From Alphaproteobacteria bacterium (GTDB taxonomy: Bacteria > Pseudomonadota > Alphaproteobacteria > Micavibrionales > Micavibrionaceae), in assembly GCA_002690045.1 (NCBI GenBank), contig NZDE01000010.1, forward strand, positions 186,001 to 250,000: a DNA stretch of 64,000 bases, given 5' to 3'. The notes beneath the pieces are model-generated. The model was not told where the DNA came from, ran no database searches, and saw only the letters and a program-made list of their open reading frames with translations. Below are positions 42,447 through 51,861 of the stretch, in pieces (the stretch's first letter is position 1; each line of letters opens with the position of its first letter). Both the position numbers and the translations under genes were made by a program.

Positions 42447-44588
42447 TTAGAAAATTCCGCCTTTAGAATATTGTAAGAAGGTTGCAGCAAGTATCACAAG
42501 CGCAGTAATTATGCCCGATATTATGGCGGCAACTTCAAAGCCAGTTCCAAATCCAAATTTTGGATTATTTGTCAACTGGTGCTCTAAATGTGCTTGTTCA
42601 TCGCTTATTGATTTATATTCGCGCAATGCATTAATAAAACGGGTTTTGTCTTCTTTTTTACTTTTCTTGTTGTTGATAAGACGCTCTAGCTTGGGGATGC
42701 TACCATTGTCTGCAATACCCTCAGCGGTTTTTTTGAGCTCTTCTTTCTTTTTTCGGTCATGTGTGCGCTCAAGAAGCGGGGTGAGATAAACAAGAAGCCC
42801 GCGACAAAGATTTGGTAGGCCCCGCATGCCCGCGCGTTCTTGGATGTTTGAGAAAATCTTGAGTAGCGCAGCTTTTGATTTATGCACTTCAAAGGAATTT
42901 AATTCCATTAATTCGCTTTCAATGACTTTTTTGTCGCGCGCCATTAGGAAGGAAATAATGTGTTTATCATAAAATCCGTCGGTTTTCTTTGTTTTTGCGC
43001 ACAAATCGTCTAGCGCCATAAGCAAGTCTTCGGGTGAGCGAACGCAATAATTATTCAATATTGGGCTAAGGCAGGGGGCCTCGGGGCATAAATAATATAA
43101 ATTTCCTTCAACACCAAAGCCAAGCTTTTTATGCATGGTGTTGGCTTGTGCTGATTCAAATTTTTGTTTCAGATTCTGTGTTTCTGTACCTGTGTGCTCT
43201 GCAATTTTTGCCCAAAATGCGACTAAATTATACTTGATTATTTCTTCTAAAGCTTGGGTATTAGCGTGGTTACCAAATAAATATGCAGCGAGATAACCAA
43301 CCCCTTCTGGCATCGCTTTTAAGTTCTTATAGATTATAGGGGCACCGGGGAAGAGCGTTGTGATAGTCTTGCTGAGCAGGCGGTCAGGATAATTTCCGTC
43401 TTTGCCATGTAGCTCAGCTGAATGTTTGGCATCATGAAAATCGGTTGTGATCTTGTCATTGGATAATGAGCGTTGAATCCATGTTTCAAAAGCTTCATCT
43501 ACAATTGTATCTTTTGCTACCTTTGGATTGAACTGTAACTCATAAGCAAAACTTTCTGGACGTATTATTTTATAGCCTTCGTAATCAAATGCGCGGACGG
43601 CTTTTGTGCGGGCGGTTTTTTGTTTTTTTGGGGCAAGGCGTTTGCCATCCATCCAAGCAAGGACTTCTTCAATTGTCCATCTTTGCTGCCAGTCATCATG
43701 TAATAGGCCGCGGACTAGCTCCATTAACGGGCCAGTTGTGCGCTGATGCGTTGTGAAAAAGCTATATGTTCCATGCTCTACGCGTTGGCGAACCATCTCT
43801 TCTTCGCGCATATCTGCAAAAGGATCTTCTTGTCGCATTAATGTTAATATGGTTACGCCTAAGGCGAATATATCATCGGAAAAATTTGAAATTCCGCGCG
43901 CATATGGGGGGCATATGGCTTTTTCGATGGGCATATATATTGATGGTTGATGATATGTTGGCGGTGCAGATAGAGCCTCGCCTAATATGATGTTCTCGAA
44001 ATTGTTTGCATTGCCATCATAAATATTTGTGGCGCGTATGCCGCCGTGGATTAAATCTGCGTCCCGAAGTTCCAATAGTAAAACAACTAAAGGCTTGATA
44101 ACGGCGTTCATCAAACGCTCCTGTTTCATACCCATTGCCTGCGGTTGGTCAGGTGGAAGAATTTTATTCCCTAACGTGTCTTCATAGACAAATACGTAGC
44201 GTTGTCTTTTTTCGGGTGGCCAAAATGTAACGCCAGAAGCTACGATGCGTACAATGTTCATATTAGCAAGTTGAGAAAACTTGCTTGTTAAAAATGTACG
44301 CGGAACAAGAAAATTTTCACAAATAAGCGCAAAGCAGCTTTTTCCGCTTTTCAGGCGTGCAGCATATGCTTTTATATCGCCAGAATCATATTGCGGCATA
44401 GGTTGGTCGCACATAATCTCGATATCACTGCCGAGCATGGTGATATTTTCAGGGGGCGGCGCGGGCTTGTTTGCCTTTATTTTGCCGTTTGATTCCTCTG
44501 TGTTTTGCGCTTTTTCTTCGTCTTGTTTTTCTGCCAAAACGGACCTCGTTATCCGGCTGTTTAATGTGGGAGTGTGTGAATCCTTCAC
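42447..44588 (-). CDS. Membrane-anchored protein-kinase-fold pseudokinase
   Basis: A 713-residue protein. After a polar tail (1-50), a kinase-like fold spans about 55-330. The catalytic signatures are degraded: no beta3 Lys (CFALICE), HRD replaced by HGGIRATN (181-188), DFG replaced by LGEAL (202-206), while the F-helix DDIFALGVTIL (238-248) is kept, so catalysis looks unlikely. Residues about 345-680 are a helical region of unknown type. A single transmembrane helix lies at about 687-707. It begins at GTG 44588 and runs into the three-helix gene 2 bp later. Putative role: scaffold or sensor for Tad assembly, by position. Confidence 0.75.
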   Translation of the reverse strand: MKDSHTPTLNSRITRSVLAEKQDEEKAQNTEESNGKIKANKPAPPPENITMLGSDIEIMCDQPMPQYDSGDIKAYAARLKSGKSCFALICENFLVPRTFLTSKFSQLANMNIVRIVASGVTFWPPEKRQRYVFVYEDTLGNKILPPDQPQAMGMKQERLMNAVIKPLVVLLLELRDADLIHGGIRATNIYDGNANNFENIILGEALSAPPTYHQPSIYMPIEKAICPPYARGISNFSDDIFALGVTILTLMRQEDPFADMREEEMVRQRVEHGTYSFFTTHQRTTGPLMELVRGLLHDDWQQRWTIEEVLAWMDGKRLAPKKQKTARTKAVRAFDYEGYKIIRPESFAYELQFNPKVAKDTIVDEAFETWIQRSLSNDKITTDFHDAKHSAELHGKDGNYPDRLLSKTITTLFPGAPIIYKNLKAMPEGVGYLAAYLFGNHANTQALEEIIKYNLVAFWAKIAEHTGTETQNLKQKFESAQANTMHKKLGFGVEGNLYYLCPEAPCLSPILNNYCVRSPEDLLMALDDLCAKTKKTDGFYDKHIISFLMARDKKVIESELMELNSFEVHKSKAALLKIFSNIQERAGMRGLPNLCRGLLVYLTPLLERTHDRKKKEELKKTAEGIADNGSIPKLERLINNKKSKKEDKTRFINALREYKSISDEQAHLEHQLTNNPKFGFGTGFEVAAIISGIITALVILAATFLQYSKGGIF

Positions 44589-44744
44589 ATCTTATCCACT
44601 TATTTTACTTGGTTTTCGATAAATTTAAAACCCTTCTTTTCGTGCCTTTTTATGCTTTCTTTACAAGATGGATTATTTTATATCTAATGGCTTTGTATTA
44701 ATAATTTATTATAAGCGGCAAATTAAACGCAGCATGGTGGCGTA

Positions 44745-46094
44745 ATGAAAAAGAAATATTTTGGTACAGACGGTATTCGGGGGTGTGCAAATAAATTCCC
44801 TATGACCATTGATTTTGCGCAAAAAGTGGCTGTGGCGACTGCGGCACGTATGATCGTTGGTAAAGATCAAATTCAAACGAAGCGTGTTTTGATCGGTAAG
44901 GATACACGGGAATCTGGTTACATGTTGGAGCAGGCTTTGGCTTCAGGTTTTTTGGCTATGGGGGTGGATGTCATTCTTTCTGGCCCGATTCCGACGCCAG
45001 CGGTGGCTATGTTAACGCGCAGTTTGCGATGTGATCTAGGGATTATGGTTTCTGCATCTCATAATCCGTATCAAGACAATGGTATTAAGTTGTTTGGTGC
45101 GGATGGATATAAATTGTCAGATGCTAAAGAGCACGAAATCGAAACTTTTATTGAAAATGGTTTTGATGACAGTGTCTATGATGACGAGGCCCTTGGAAAG
45201 GCAAGCCGCTTGGATGATGCGTTGGGCCGCTATATGGAATATGTTAAGTCTGCGGTGCCACGTTTCTTTGATTTCTCAGGCCTTAAAGTCGTGGTGGATG
45301 CGGCGAATGGTGCGGCTTATAAAATCGCGCCTAAACTTTTGTGGGAGTTAGAAGCTGAGGTTATTGCCATTGGTGATAAGCCGAATGGCCGCAATATTAA
45401 TGAGGGCTGCGGTGCAACAGATACGGCAGCTTTAAGTGCGGCTGTTCTGGAACATAAGGCTAATATCGGTATTGCGCTTGATGGTGATGCGGATCGCTTG
45501 ATTGTCGTTGACGAAAAAGGGCAGGTTGTTGATGGCGATCAGCTTATGAGTGTCCTCGCTTTGGAAATGCACAAAAGTGGCGAGCTTGCACATGATACGA
45601 TTGTAACAACGGTGATGTCCAATTTAGGGATGGAGCATTTTTTAGCTTCGCGTCAAATCCACATGAAGCGTACATCTGTGGGCGACCGTTATGTGATGGA
45701 AGAAATGCGCGCAGGGCATTTTACCTTGGGTGGTGAACAGTCAGGTCATATTATTCTAGGACATCATAGCACGACAGGGGATGGCTTGCTCGCAGCGATG
45801 AAAATCTTACAGGTTTTGAAGACGAGTGGCAAAACGGCAAGTGAAGCCCTTAATGTTTTTGCGCCATTCCCACAGGTTCTCAAAAATGTGCGTTATGAAG
45901 GTATCTCTCCTTTAGATACAGATAAAGTTAAGCATGCAATTGAAGATGCGGATAAGCGTTTGGCTGGAACGGGGCGTGTTTTGGTGCGCGCATCTGGAAC
46001 AGAACCATTGATACGCGTTATGGCAGAAGGCAAAGACACAGGTGAGGTTAATGCTGTAGTCGATGCGCTGTGTAATGTGATCGCAGAAAAATAA
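44745..46094 (+). CDS. glmM: Phosphoglucosamine mutase GlmM
   Basis: A 449-residue alpha-phosphohexomutase that interconverts glucosamine-6-phosphate and -1-phosphate for peptidoglycan and LPS. It has YFGTDGIRG near residue 5, the phosphoserine loop SASHNP with S105, the metal loop DGDADR, and the sugar loop GEQSGH, then the phosphate loop RASGTEPLIRVM. It stands alone, divergent from the pseudokinase gene; in many relatives it lies next to ftsH. Confidence 0.97.
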   Translation: MKKKYFGTDGIRGCANKFPMTIDFAQKVAVATAARMIVGKDQIQTKRVLIGKDTRESGYMLEQALASGFLAMGVDVILSGPIPTPAVAMLTRSLRCDLGIMVSASHNPYQDNGIKLFGADGYKLSDAKEHEIETFIENGFDDSVYDDEALGKASRLDDALGRYMEYVKSAVPRFFDFSGLKVVVDAANGAAYKIAPKLLWELEAEVIAIGDKPNGRNINEGCGATDTAALSAAVLEHKANIGIALDGDADRLIVVDEKGQVVDGDQLMSVLALEMHKSGELAHDTIVTTVMSNLGMEHFLASRQIHMKRTSVGDRYVMEEMRAGHFTLGGEQSGHIILGHHSTTGDGLLAAMKILQVLKTSGKTASEALNVFAPFPQVLKNVRYEGISPLDTDKVKHAIEDADKRLAGTGRVLVRASGTEPLIRVMAEGKDTGEVNAVVDALCNVIAEK

Positions 46095-46303
46095 ATATAA
46101 AGTACTTTTTTTGTGCGGTGCGTCCTTGATAAATTGACAATATCTGAAATTATTACTTTACTTTTTTGGGATTTTCGCTAGTGTGGTTGACTGGATATTC
46201 ATAATAAATATCTTGACCTAATTCGGTCGCAAATAAAATAAGAGCGTTATAAGCTTAAGCCAACAGGCAAGAATAAAAGAGTATAAACAGGGAGATATAA
46301 TTC

Positions 46304-48658
46304 ATGCAGCATGATTCTGCTTACGCCGCTATTGAGCGTCTGATTGTCGACAATATAAACATGTTTAAAGTAGATGAGGCATCAGAGCTTGTTGTCGCAT
46401 ATGCAATTATGCAGGATCATCAGGTCGAACAAGTTGTTGAAATGTTTGGCACTGATGTATCTACGAATGTGTATAATAATTTGGCATTAGCGGCCAAAGA
46501 AGAGGGCCGTCGTCAACGTCAACAAGGCGGATCTACGGGCTTTCGTCCACAAACAACAAAGTTTAATATGAAAGTTCAGCCCTCTGTACAGAAGGTGCTT
46601 GATGCTTGGCGCGCAGATCGTCAAAAAGATCCGTCGATCTCTCCTGCGGAATTATTGGCGCGTTTACTCGAGGCGCACCCAAAATCTGAAACATTTAATT
46701 TGTTTAAGGCTGAAGGCGTTAATCCTAAAGGTGTGCGCTACGTTATTGATAACCACAAGCCACCACCACCAAGTGTAACGGGCATTAAAAAGTTCTTTGA
46801 ACACAAACTGCTTAATAACATGAACAAACAGGCGGCAAATGATGAATTTGAACCGTTCTTTGGTCGTGAAGAAGAAATCGAGAAAATGGTGCGTGTGCTT
46901 TCACGTCAACGTAAGCCAAATGTTGCTTTAGTAGGTGAAGCTGGTGTTGGTAAGACCGCGCTTGTTGAGGGCTTGGCAAAACGTATTGAAGATGGCGATG
47001 TGCCAGAGGTTCTTAAAAACGCACAAATTGTAAGCTTGGATGTTGGTGATTTAACACAAGGCACCAAATATCGCGGTGATTTTGAAAAGCGCGTGAAAGA
47101 GCTTGTTGAAAAGCTAAAAGAAGAAGACGATGTGATCTTGTTTATCGATGAATATCACACCGTTGTCGGGGCTGGTTCTGCTTCTGGCAGTCAACTTGAT
47201 TTATCGAATATGCTAAAGCCGCTTCTTGCGCGTGGTGAAATTCGTATGATTGCGGGCACAACGCCTAAGGAATATAAGAAAACAATTCGTAAAGACGCGG
47301 CGCTTAAACGCCGTACGCAAGAAGTGCGCGTCGAGGAATTGAACGAAGGCTATACGATTATGGCGTGTCGTAAATCTGTTGATGAAATGCTTTCTAAGAA
47401 GCATGGCGTTGAATATGATGAAGATGCGATCGTCGCTGCGGTGCGTATGTCTAAACGTTATATGCCAGAAGGCAAGTGGCCTGATTCGCCGCTTGATATT
47501 CTGGATGATGCTGGCGCACATATCCGCGTGAAATATGATGATGTGAACGAACGTGCAAAGCAGCGCGTTGACGTCGGCATGATTATGCAAGTCATTGCTG
47601 AAAACACAGGGATTGAGACAGCGCGTCTGGATTCTGGTGATGGCGAACAGCTTAAGGGTTTAACTGATGAGTTGAAGAAAAAGGTCTTTAACCAAGATGA
47701 ACCTGTTGAAGCATTGTCACGTGCATTTAAACGTGCAAATGCGGGTATGGGGCGTTTGAACGGTCCTATGGGCGTTTATGTTTTTGCGGGCCCAACCGGT
47801 GTTGGTAAAACAGAAACAGCCAAAGCGCTTGCGGAGATGACCGGTATGCATTTTGCACGCTTTGACATGACTGAATATGCGGAAGAACATTCCGTTGCAC
47901 GCCTTAAAGGTGCGCCTCCAGGCTATGTTGGTCATGATGAAGGTGGTCAGTTGACTGAAGAAATTCGTCAGCATCCATATTCGGTTATCTTGCTTGATGA
48001 GATTGAGAAAGCGCACCCAGAAGTGCTGAAATTGTTCTTGCCAACATTTGATGATGCGCGCATGACGGATGGCGAAGGCAATACAGTTGACTTCCGCAAT
48101 ACGTTCTTCATTTTAACTACAAACTTGAAGAATGAGCATGCAGTAAAACGTAATGTTGGGTTTAATACGGTTGATGATAAGGATGCTAGTCCATATTTAG
48201 CTGCGATTAAGCAAAGATTCCCGCCAGAGCTTTATAACCGTGTGGACGACTTCTTTGAATATAGTGTGATGGATAAAGGCACAGCACGTTTGGTGCTTGA
48301 TAAATTTATCAAACAGCGTGCTGATCAACTATTTGCTGATCGTGCTATAGAGCTTAATGTGACAGATGCGGCGCGCGACTTTATTGTTGATGCTGCATAT
48401 GACGCTGAAATGGGCGGTCGTCCAATGAACCGTGCAGTCGATAAATATATCGCAACAGATGAAATGACAGATGCGATTTTGTTCACTGATCTTAAAGAAG
48501 GCGGCGCGATTAAAGTTGATTGTGTGGATGGTGCGCTTAAGCATGATTTTAATGCATCATCTAAGAAGGCGACGAAGCAGGCCAAGGCTGTGAATGATAA
48601 CAGCAATGCGCCAGCCCAGAAGCCGTCAACAGGCACAGGGCCATCAACACAGCCGTAA
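46304..48658 (+). CDS. clpA: ClpA-type AAA+ unfoldase (Clp protease ATP-binding subunit)
   Basis: A 784-residue double AAA+ protein. An atypical N-domain (about 1-150) precedes D1 (Walker A GEAGVGKT, 211-218; LFIDEYHTVVGAG) and D2 (Walker A GPTGVGKT, 496-503; LLDEIEKAHPEV). No ClpB middle coiled coil is present, so it is ClpA-like. The ClpP-docking loop reads VGF (618-620) where ClpA has IGL. The C-terminus is a 40-residue Ala/Lys/Pro/Thr-rich tail. GGGAGA precedes ATG. No clpS or clpP gene is nearby. Confidence 0.9.
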   Translation: MQHDSAYAAIERLIVDNINMFKVDEASELVVAYAIMQDHQVEQVVEMFGTDVSTNVYNNLALAAKEEGRRQRQQGGSTGFRPQTTKFNMKVQPSVQKVLDAWRADRQKDPSISPAELLARLLEAHPKSETFNLFKAEGVNPKGVRYVIDNHKPPPPSVTGIKKFFEHKLLNNMNKQAANDEFEPFFGREEEIEKMVRVLSRQRKPNVALVGEAGVGKTALVEGLAKRIEDGDVPEVLKNAQIVSLDVGDLTQGTKYRGDFEKRVKELVEKLKEEDDVILFIDEYHTVVGAGSASGSQLDLSNMLKPLLARGEIRMIAGTTPKEYKKTIRKDAALKRRTQEVRVEELNEGYTIMACRKSVDEMLSKKHGVEYDEDAIVAAVRMSKRYMPEGKWPDSPLDILDDAGAHIRVKYDDVNERAKQRVDVGMIMQVIAENTGIETARLDSGDGEQLKGLTDELKKKVFNQDEPVEALSRAFKRANAGMGRLNGPMGVYVFAGPTGVGKTETAKALAEMTGMHFARFDMTEYAEEHSVARLKGAPPGYVGHDEGGQLTEEIRQHPYSVILLDEIEKAHPEVLKLFLPTFDDARMTDGEGNTVDFRNTFFILTTNLKNEHAVKRNVGFNTVDDKDASPYLAAIKQRFPPELYNRVDDFFEYSVMDKGTARLVLDKFIKQRADQLFADRAIELNVTDAARDFIVDAAYDAEMGGRPMNRAVDKYIATDEMTDAILFTDLKEGGAIKVDCVDGALKHDFNASSKKATKQAKAVNDNSNAPAQKPSTGTGPSTQP

Positions 48659-48680
48659 ATGTTGTGATCATATGTTTTCT

Positions 48681-48709
48681 AAAAACGCGCCTTTTATAGC
48701 GCGTTTTTT
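48681..48709 (+). terminator. Terminator after clpA
   Basis: Stem AAAAACGCGC (48681-48690) / GCGCGTTTTT (48699-48708) with an 8-nt loop and T6. Confidence 0.9.
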
Positions 48710-48897
48710 GTTTGCGCCGTAAAAATTGATTCAATACTTGACGAAAGAAAACAGATATGCGAGTACTAAGCGTAATTTACTGGTCGTCAGACATATTTAT
48801 TTTTCCCGCCATAAATTACATCTAGTTGAATGCACCGCAGTTTTGCGGGGCTTCGTGTGTGTTGTATAAACGATTTGCAAATAAAGGAAATCTTGAA

Positions 48898-50193
48898 ATG
48901 GCAAATGTTGCGGTTATTGGTTCTCAATGGGGTGATGAAGGTAAAGGTAAGATCGTCGATTGGCTATCTTCACGCGCCGATGTGGTTGTGCGCTTCCAAG
49001 GTGGTCACAATGCGGGTCACACTTTAGTGATTGACGGCGTTGAATATAAGTTAAGCCTTTTGCCATCAGGCATTGTGCGCGGCGGTAAAGTTTCTGTCAT
49101 TGGTAATGGCGTTGTGGTTGACCCATGGGCGCTGCTTAAAGAAATTGAAACAGTGCGCGCAAAAGGCGTTGATATTGGCCCACATAATTTGAAATTGGCT
49201 GAAAACGCGAACTTGATTTTGCCGGTACACCAAAAACTAGACGCCGCATTAGAAGCCGCGCGCGGTAAGGTGAAAATCGGTACAACAGGCCGCGGTATTG
49301 GCCCAGCTTATGAAGATAAAGTATCGCGCCGTGGCGTGCGCGTATGTGATTTACGTGATGAAGCTTTGCTTAAAGAAAAGATTGAAAATCAACTTCTTCA
49401 CCACAACGCGTTGTTAAAAGGCCTTGGCGCGGAAGAAATTGATGCGGGCGGCGTGATTAATGACCTTATGGCGATTAAAGATCAAGTCCTAGAATATGCT
49501 GATGTTGTTTGGAAAACATTGGATGATGCGAAAACAGAACGTAAGAAAATTTTGTTTGAAGGCGCGCAGGGCATTATGCTTGATGTTGACCATGGAACAT
49601 ATCCATTTGTGACATCGTCTAACACAATTTCAGGTCAGGCGGCTACAGGTTCAGGCATGGGGCCAAAATCAGTTGGTTATGTTCTGGGGATTACTAAGGC
49701 GTATACAACACGCGTGGGCACAGGCCCATTCCCTACAGAATTATTTGATGCCGATGGCGAACGCCTTGGTGAGCGCGGCCATGAATTTGGCGTGGTTACA
49801 GGCCGTAAACGTCGCTGTGGTTGGTTTGATGCTGTGTTGGTGCGTCAGGCGCTGACAATTGGCGGTGTTGATGGTATCGCATTAACGAAGCTTGACGTGC
49901 TAGATGGGTTTGAAGAGCTGAAAATCTGCGTTGGTTATGAAATTGATGGTAAAACATATGATTACTATCCATCTTCACAGCTTGAGCAAGATAAAGCGAT
50001 ACCTGTATATGAAACAATCCCTGGATGGAGCGAAAGCACATATGGCGCGCGCAGCTGGGCAGATCTTCCTGCGGCAGCCGTGAAATATGTTCGCCGCATT
50101 GAAGAGCTTATCGGCGTGCCAGTGGCGCTCTTGTCCACTAGCCCAGAACGCGATGATACAATTTTGGTCACAGACCCATTCGCGGACAAATAA
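48898..50193 (+). CDS. purA: Adenylosuccinate synthetase
   Basis: A 431-residue GTP-dependent enzyme of AMP synthesis, joining aspartate to IMP. The P-loop is [11 protein letters not shown] (7-17). Also seen: [34 protein letters not shown] and TSPERDDTI. The frame runs 72 bp upstream, but ATG 48898 has AAAGGAAA ahead and matches known N-termini. It is monocistronic, between two terminators. Confidence 0.97.
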   Translation: MANVAVIGSQWGDEGKGKIVDWLSSRADVVVRFQGGHNAGHTLVIDGVEYKLSLLPSGIVRGGKVSVIGNGVVVDPWALLKEIETVRAKGVDIGPHNLKLAENANLILPVHQKLDAALEAARGKVKIGTTGRGIGPAYEDKVSRRGVRVCDLRDEALLKEKIENQLLHHNALLKGLGAEEIDAGGVINDLMAIKDQVLEYADVVWKTLDDAKTERKKILFEGAQGIMLDVDHGTYPFVTSSNTISGQAATGSGMGPKSVGYVLGITKAYTTRVGTGPFPTELFDADGERLGERGHEFGVVTGRKRRCGWFDAVLVRQALTIGGVDGIALTKLDVLDGFEELKICVGYEIDGKTYDYYPSSQLEQDKAIPVYETIPGWSESTYGARSWADLPAAAVKYVRRIEELIGVPVALLSTSPERDDTILVTDPFADK

Positions 50194-50202
50194 GAATGAA
50201 AG

Positions 50203-50230
50203 AAAGGGCGCTTAGTTAAGCGCCTTTTTT
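50203..50230 (+). terminator. Terminator after purA
   Basis: Near-perfect stem AAAGGGCGCTTA / TAAGCGCCTTTT with a 2-nt loop, then T residues. Confidence 0.88.
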
Positions 50231-50304
50231 GTTATTACATCTTTACAGCTATAGCGCATGATCGTATTTTAGCGGCGTATTCATTGGTAAAGGGCGAGTG
50301 TATA

Positions 50305-51213
50305 ATGATTAAATCAATCTTACGTTGGGGCAGCTGGCCATTTTTGATGGTGACGTGTTTGATGCTGTTTGGCGTCGGCATGGCGCTCGATTTGCCGATT
50401 ATATTTTTTAACCTCGCTTATGTGTATTTGGCACTCTGTCTGTTTTTCTTAGAACGTTTTATGCCGCATGAGCGCGCATGGCTCGGCAGTGACGGTCAGC
50501 TTGCACAGGATTTATTGCATACTTTAAGCTCAAAAGGGCTCGTGCAGGGGCTGTTGATGTTTGGTGGTGTGATTGGTCTGTCTAACTGGCTTGTCCCTGC
50601 GGCGGAAGCGTCACGGGGTATATGGCCGCATGAATGGCCAATCGCGGCGCAGGTGATCTTGGGCGTTGTTGCAGGTGAATTTATGCTCTATTGGGCGCAT
50701 CGTCTGGGGCATCGTTGGCCGCCTATGTGGGCGTTTCATGCAATTCACCATAGTGTTAAGCGGCTTTGGATTGTAAATACAGGGCGTTTTCATTTTATTG
50801 ATAGCCTCATTTCAATTGTAATGGCGCTTGGCTTGCTTATCTGGCTTGGCGCGCCGATGGAGGTTGTGAAGTGGTTGAGTGCCGTGACGGCCTTTATTGG
50901 GCTGCTCACACATTGTAATGTTGATATGAAGTTCGGGCCGATTTCATGGCTGTTTAATACGCCCGAGCTGCACCGTTGGCATCATAGTAAAGATTTGCGC
51001 GAAGGTGATAAAAATTACGGTGAAAATGTTATGCTGTGGGATTGGGTGTTTCGCTCTTATTTTAACGAAGACCGCCGCCCACCTGTTGATATAGGGATTA
51101 AACAGCCTATGCCTGTGCCGTTTCGCCATCAATTACTTTATCCATTCCGCCGTAATTATTACCATTCGCTGAAATTTAAGCGTATGGATAAAGACCCAAA
51201 TGTATTTTATTAA
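50305..51213 (+). CDS. Fatty acid hydroxylase/sterol desaturase family membrane protein
   Basis: A 302-residue di-iron membrane oxygenase of the fatty acid hydroxylase superfamily. Its His boxes are HRLGH, HAIHHS and HRWHHS; four to five transmembrane helices are visible. Its lipid substrate is not clear (relatives hydroxylate lipids or act on carotenoids and sterols). I use ATG 50305; the upstream TTG start is unlikely. It is followed by a CtrA-like site and a small unknown gene. Confidence 0.85.
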   Translation: MIKSILRWGSWPFLMVTCLMLFGVGMALDLPIIFFNLAYVYLALCLFFLERFMPHERAWLGSDGQLAQDLLHTLSSKGLVQGLLMFGGVIGLSNWLVPAAEASRGIWPHEWPIAAQVILGVVAGEFMLYWAHRLGHRWPPMWAFHAIHHSVKRLWIVNTGRFHFIDSLISIVMALGLLIWLGAPMEVVKWLSAVTAFIGLLTHCNVDMKFGPISWLFNTPELHRWHHSKDLREGDKNYGENVMLWDWVFRSYFNEDRRPPVDIGIKQPMPVPFRHQLLYPFRRNYYHSLKFKRMDKDPNVFY

Positions 51214-51219
51214 TTTACG

Positions 51220-51253
51220 TTAACCATTTGTTAACCATTTCTGTACTATAAAT
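51220..51253 (+). promoter_or_regulatory. CtrA-like box with downstream -10 element
   Basis: TTAA (51220-51223), 7 bp, TTAAC (51231-51235) is a full CtrA-type motif, part of a direct repeat of TTAACCATTT. A TATAAAT (51247-51253) starts 12 bp later, which places the box over the -35 region, where CtrA activators sit. It would drive the 105-residue unknown gene at 51281. CtrA itself is not in the window. Confidence 0.5.
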
Positions 51254-51280
51254 ATCAGCCCTACAGGACAAGGTAATAGA

Positions 51281-51598
51281 ATGTTTAACAAATGTGATTT
51301 TCTGATCGGTGACGACAAATCTGTTGTTGTCGTGGTGCCACAAGCTGTGCCAAAAGGTGAACAGGTGACGATTCGTATTTCAGATGACGTTGTGTCATTT
51401 TATAAAGCGGGTGAGATTCTTTTTGGACGCGTTGAATGTGCCTGCGTCAAAACCCTTCGTTGTCTGCGTAAAAAGCAGCGTGTTGGCTTAATTGAAGCGC
51501 TTGATGGGAAGATGAATTTTCCTGTTTATATTGCTGCAACGGCAAAAATTGTGACGGATATTCGCAGTTTTGCTGAGTATGAAACGCGCGCGGCATAG
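51281..51598 (+). CDS. Small protein of unknown function, likely CtrA-controlled
   Basis: A 105-residue soluble protein, mixed alpha/beta, with Cys residues in RVECACVKTLRCLRKK, and a basic centre. No signal or membrane helix. AAGGTAATAG precedes the ATG. It is not recognised. The CtrA-like promoter ahead suggests cell-cycle or surface regulation, by inference. It faces the Pmp3-like gene. Confidence 0.65.
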   Translation: MFNKCDFLIGDDKSVVVVVPQAVPKGEQVTIRISDDVVSFYKAGEILFGRVECACVKTLRCLRKKQRVGLIEALDGKMNFPVYIAATAKIVTDIRSFAEYETRAA

Positions 51599-51608
51599 CA
51601 TACGTCTA

Positions 51609-51636
51609 CCCCAACGTCTGAATGGTGACGTTAGGG
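51609..51636. other. Hairpin between convergent genes
   Basis: AACGTC (51613-51618) / GACGTT (51627-51632), extended by CCC/GGG across one mismatch. No T tract follows on either strand, so it may be a weak or Rho-aided end for the converging genes. Confidence 0.35.
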
Positions 51637-51656
51637 CAGAGAAAAAATAAATTAGT

Positions 51657-51848
51657 TTAGTTTCGAGCAATTACATAAACTGCATGTACGATGCCTGGAA
51701 TATAACCTAATAAGGTTAGTATAATGTTGAGCAGTAACTGCTTACTCAATCCAACTTCTATAAGCACGCCTAGTGGTGGAAGAAGAACAGCTAGTAAGAT
51801 TTTAATTAAGTCACTTAATACTGAATCTTGTGTATGTGCTAACGGCAT
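51657..51848 (-). CDS. YqaE/Pmp3-family small membrane protein
   Basis: A 63-residue UPF0057/Pmp3 protein with two transmembrane helices; the signature LLPPLGVLIEVGL and the GYIPGIVHAVYVI ending are clear. These proteins occur in stress-tolerant organisms and affect membrane potential in yeast; bacterial role is uncertain. AAGGAAG precedes ATG 51848. It lies 13 bp after a tiny lipoprotein gene on the same strand. Confidence 0.88.
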   Translation of the reverse strand: MPLAHTQDSVLSDLIKILLAVLLPPLGVLIEVGLSKQLLLNIILTLLGYIPGIVHAVYVIARN

Positions 51849-51861
51849 TAATCTTCCTTTC

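Noticed and set aside
46134-46162. TTGACA-N17-TTTACT as a clpA promoter
   Set aside because: The -35 is perfect but the -10 matches only weakly, and the start codon lies 140 bp away with other AT-rich candidates between; not strong enough to list.
47213-47590. 125-codon minus-strand frame inside clpA
   Set aside because: Opposite the conserved AAA+ domain; His/Arg/Phe-rich translation with no motif.
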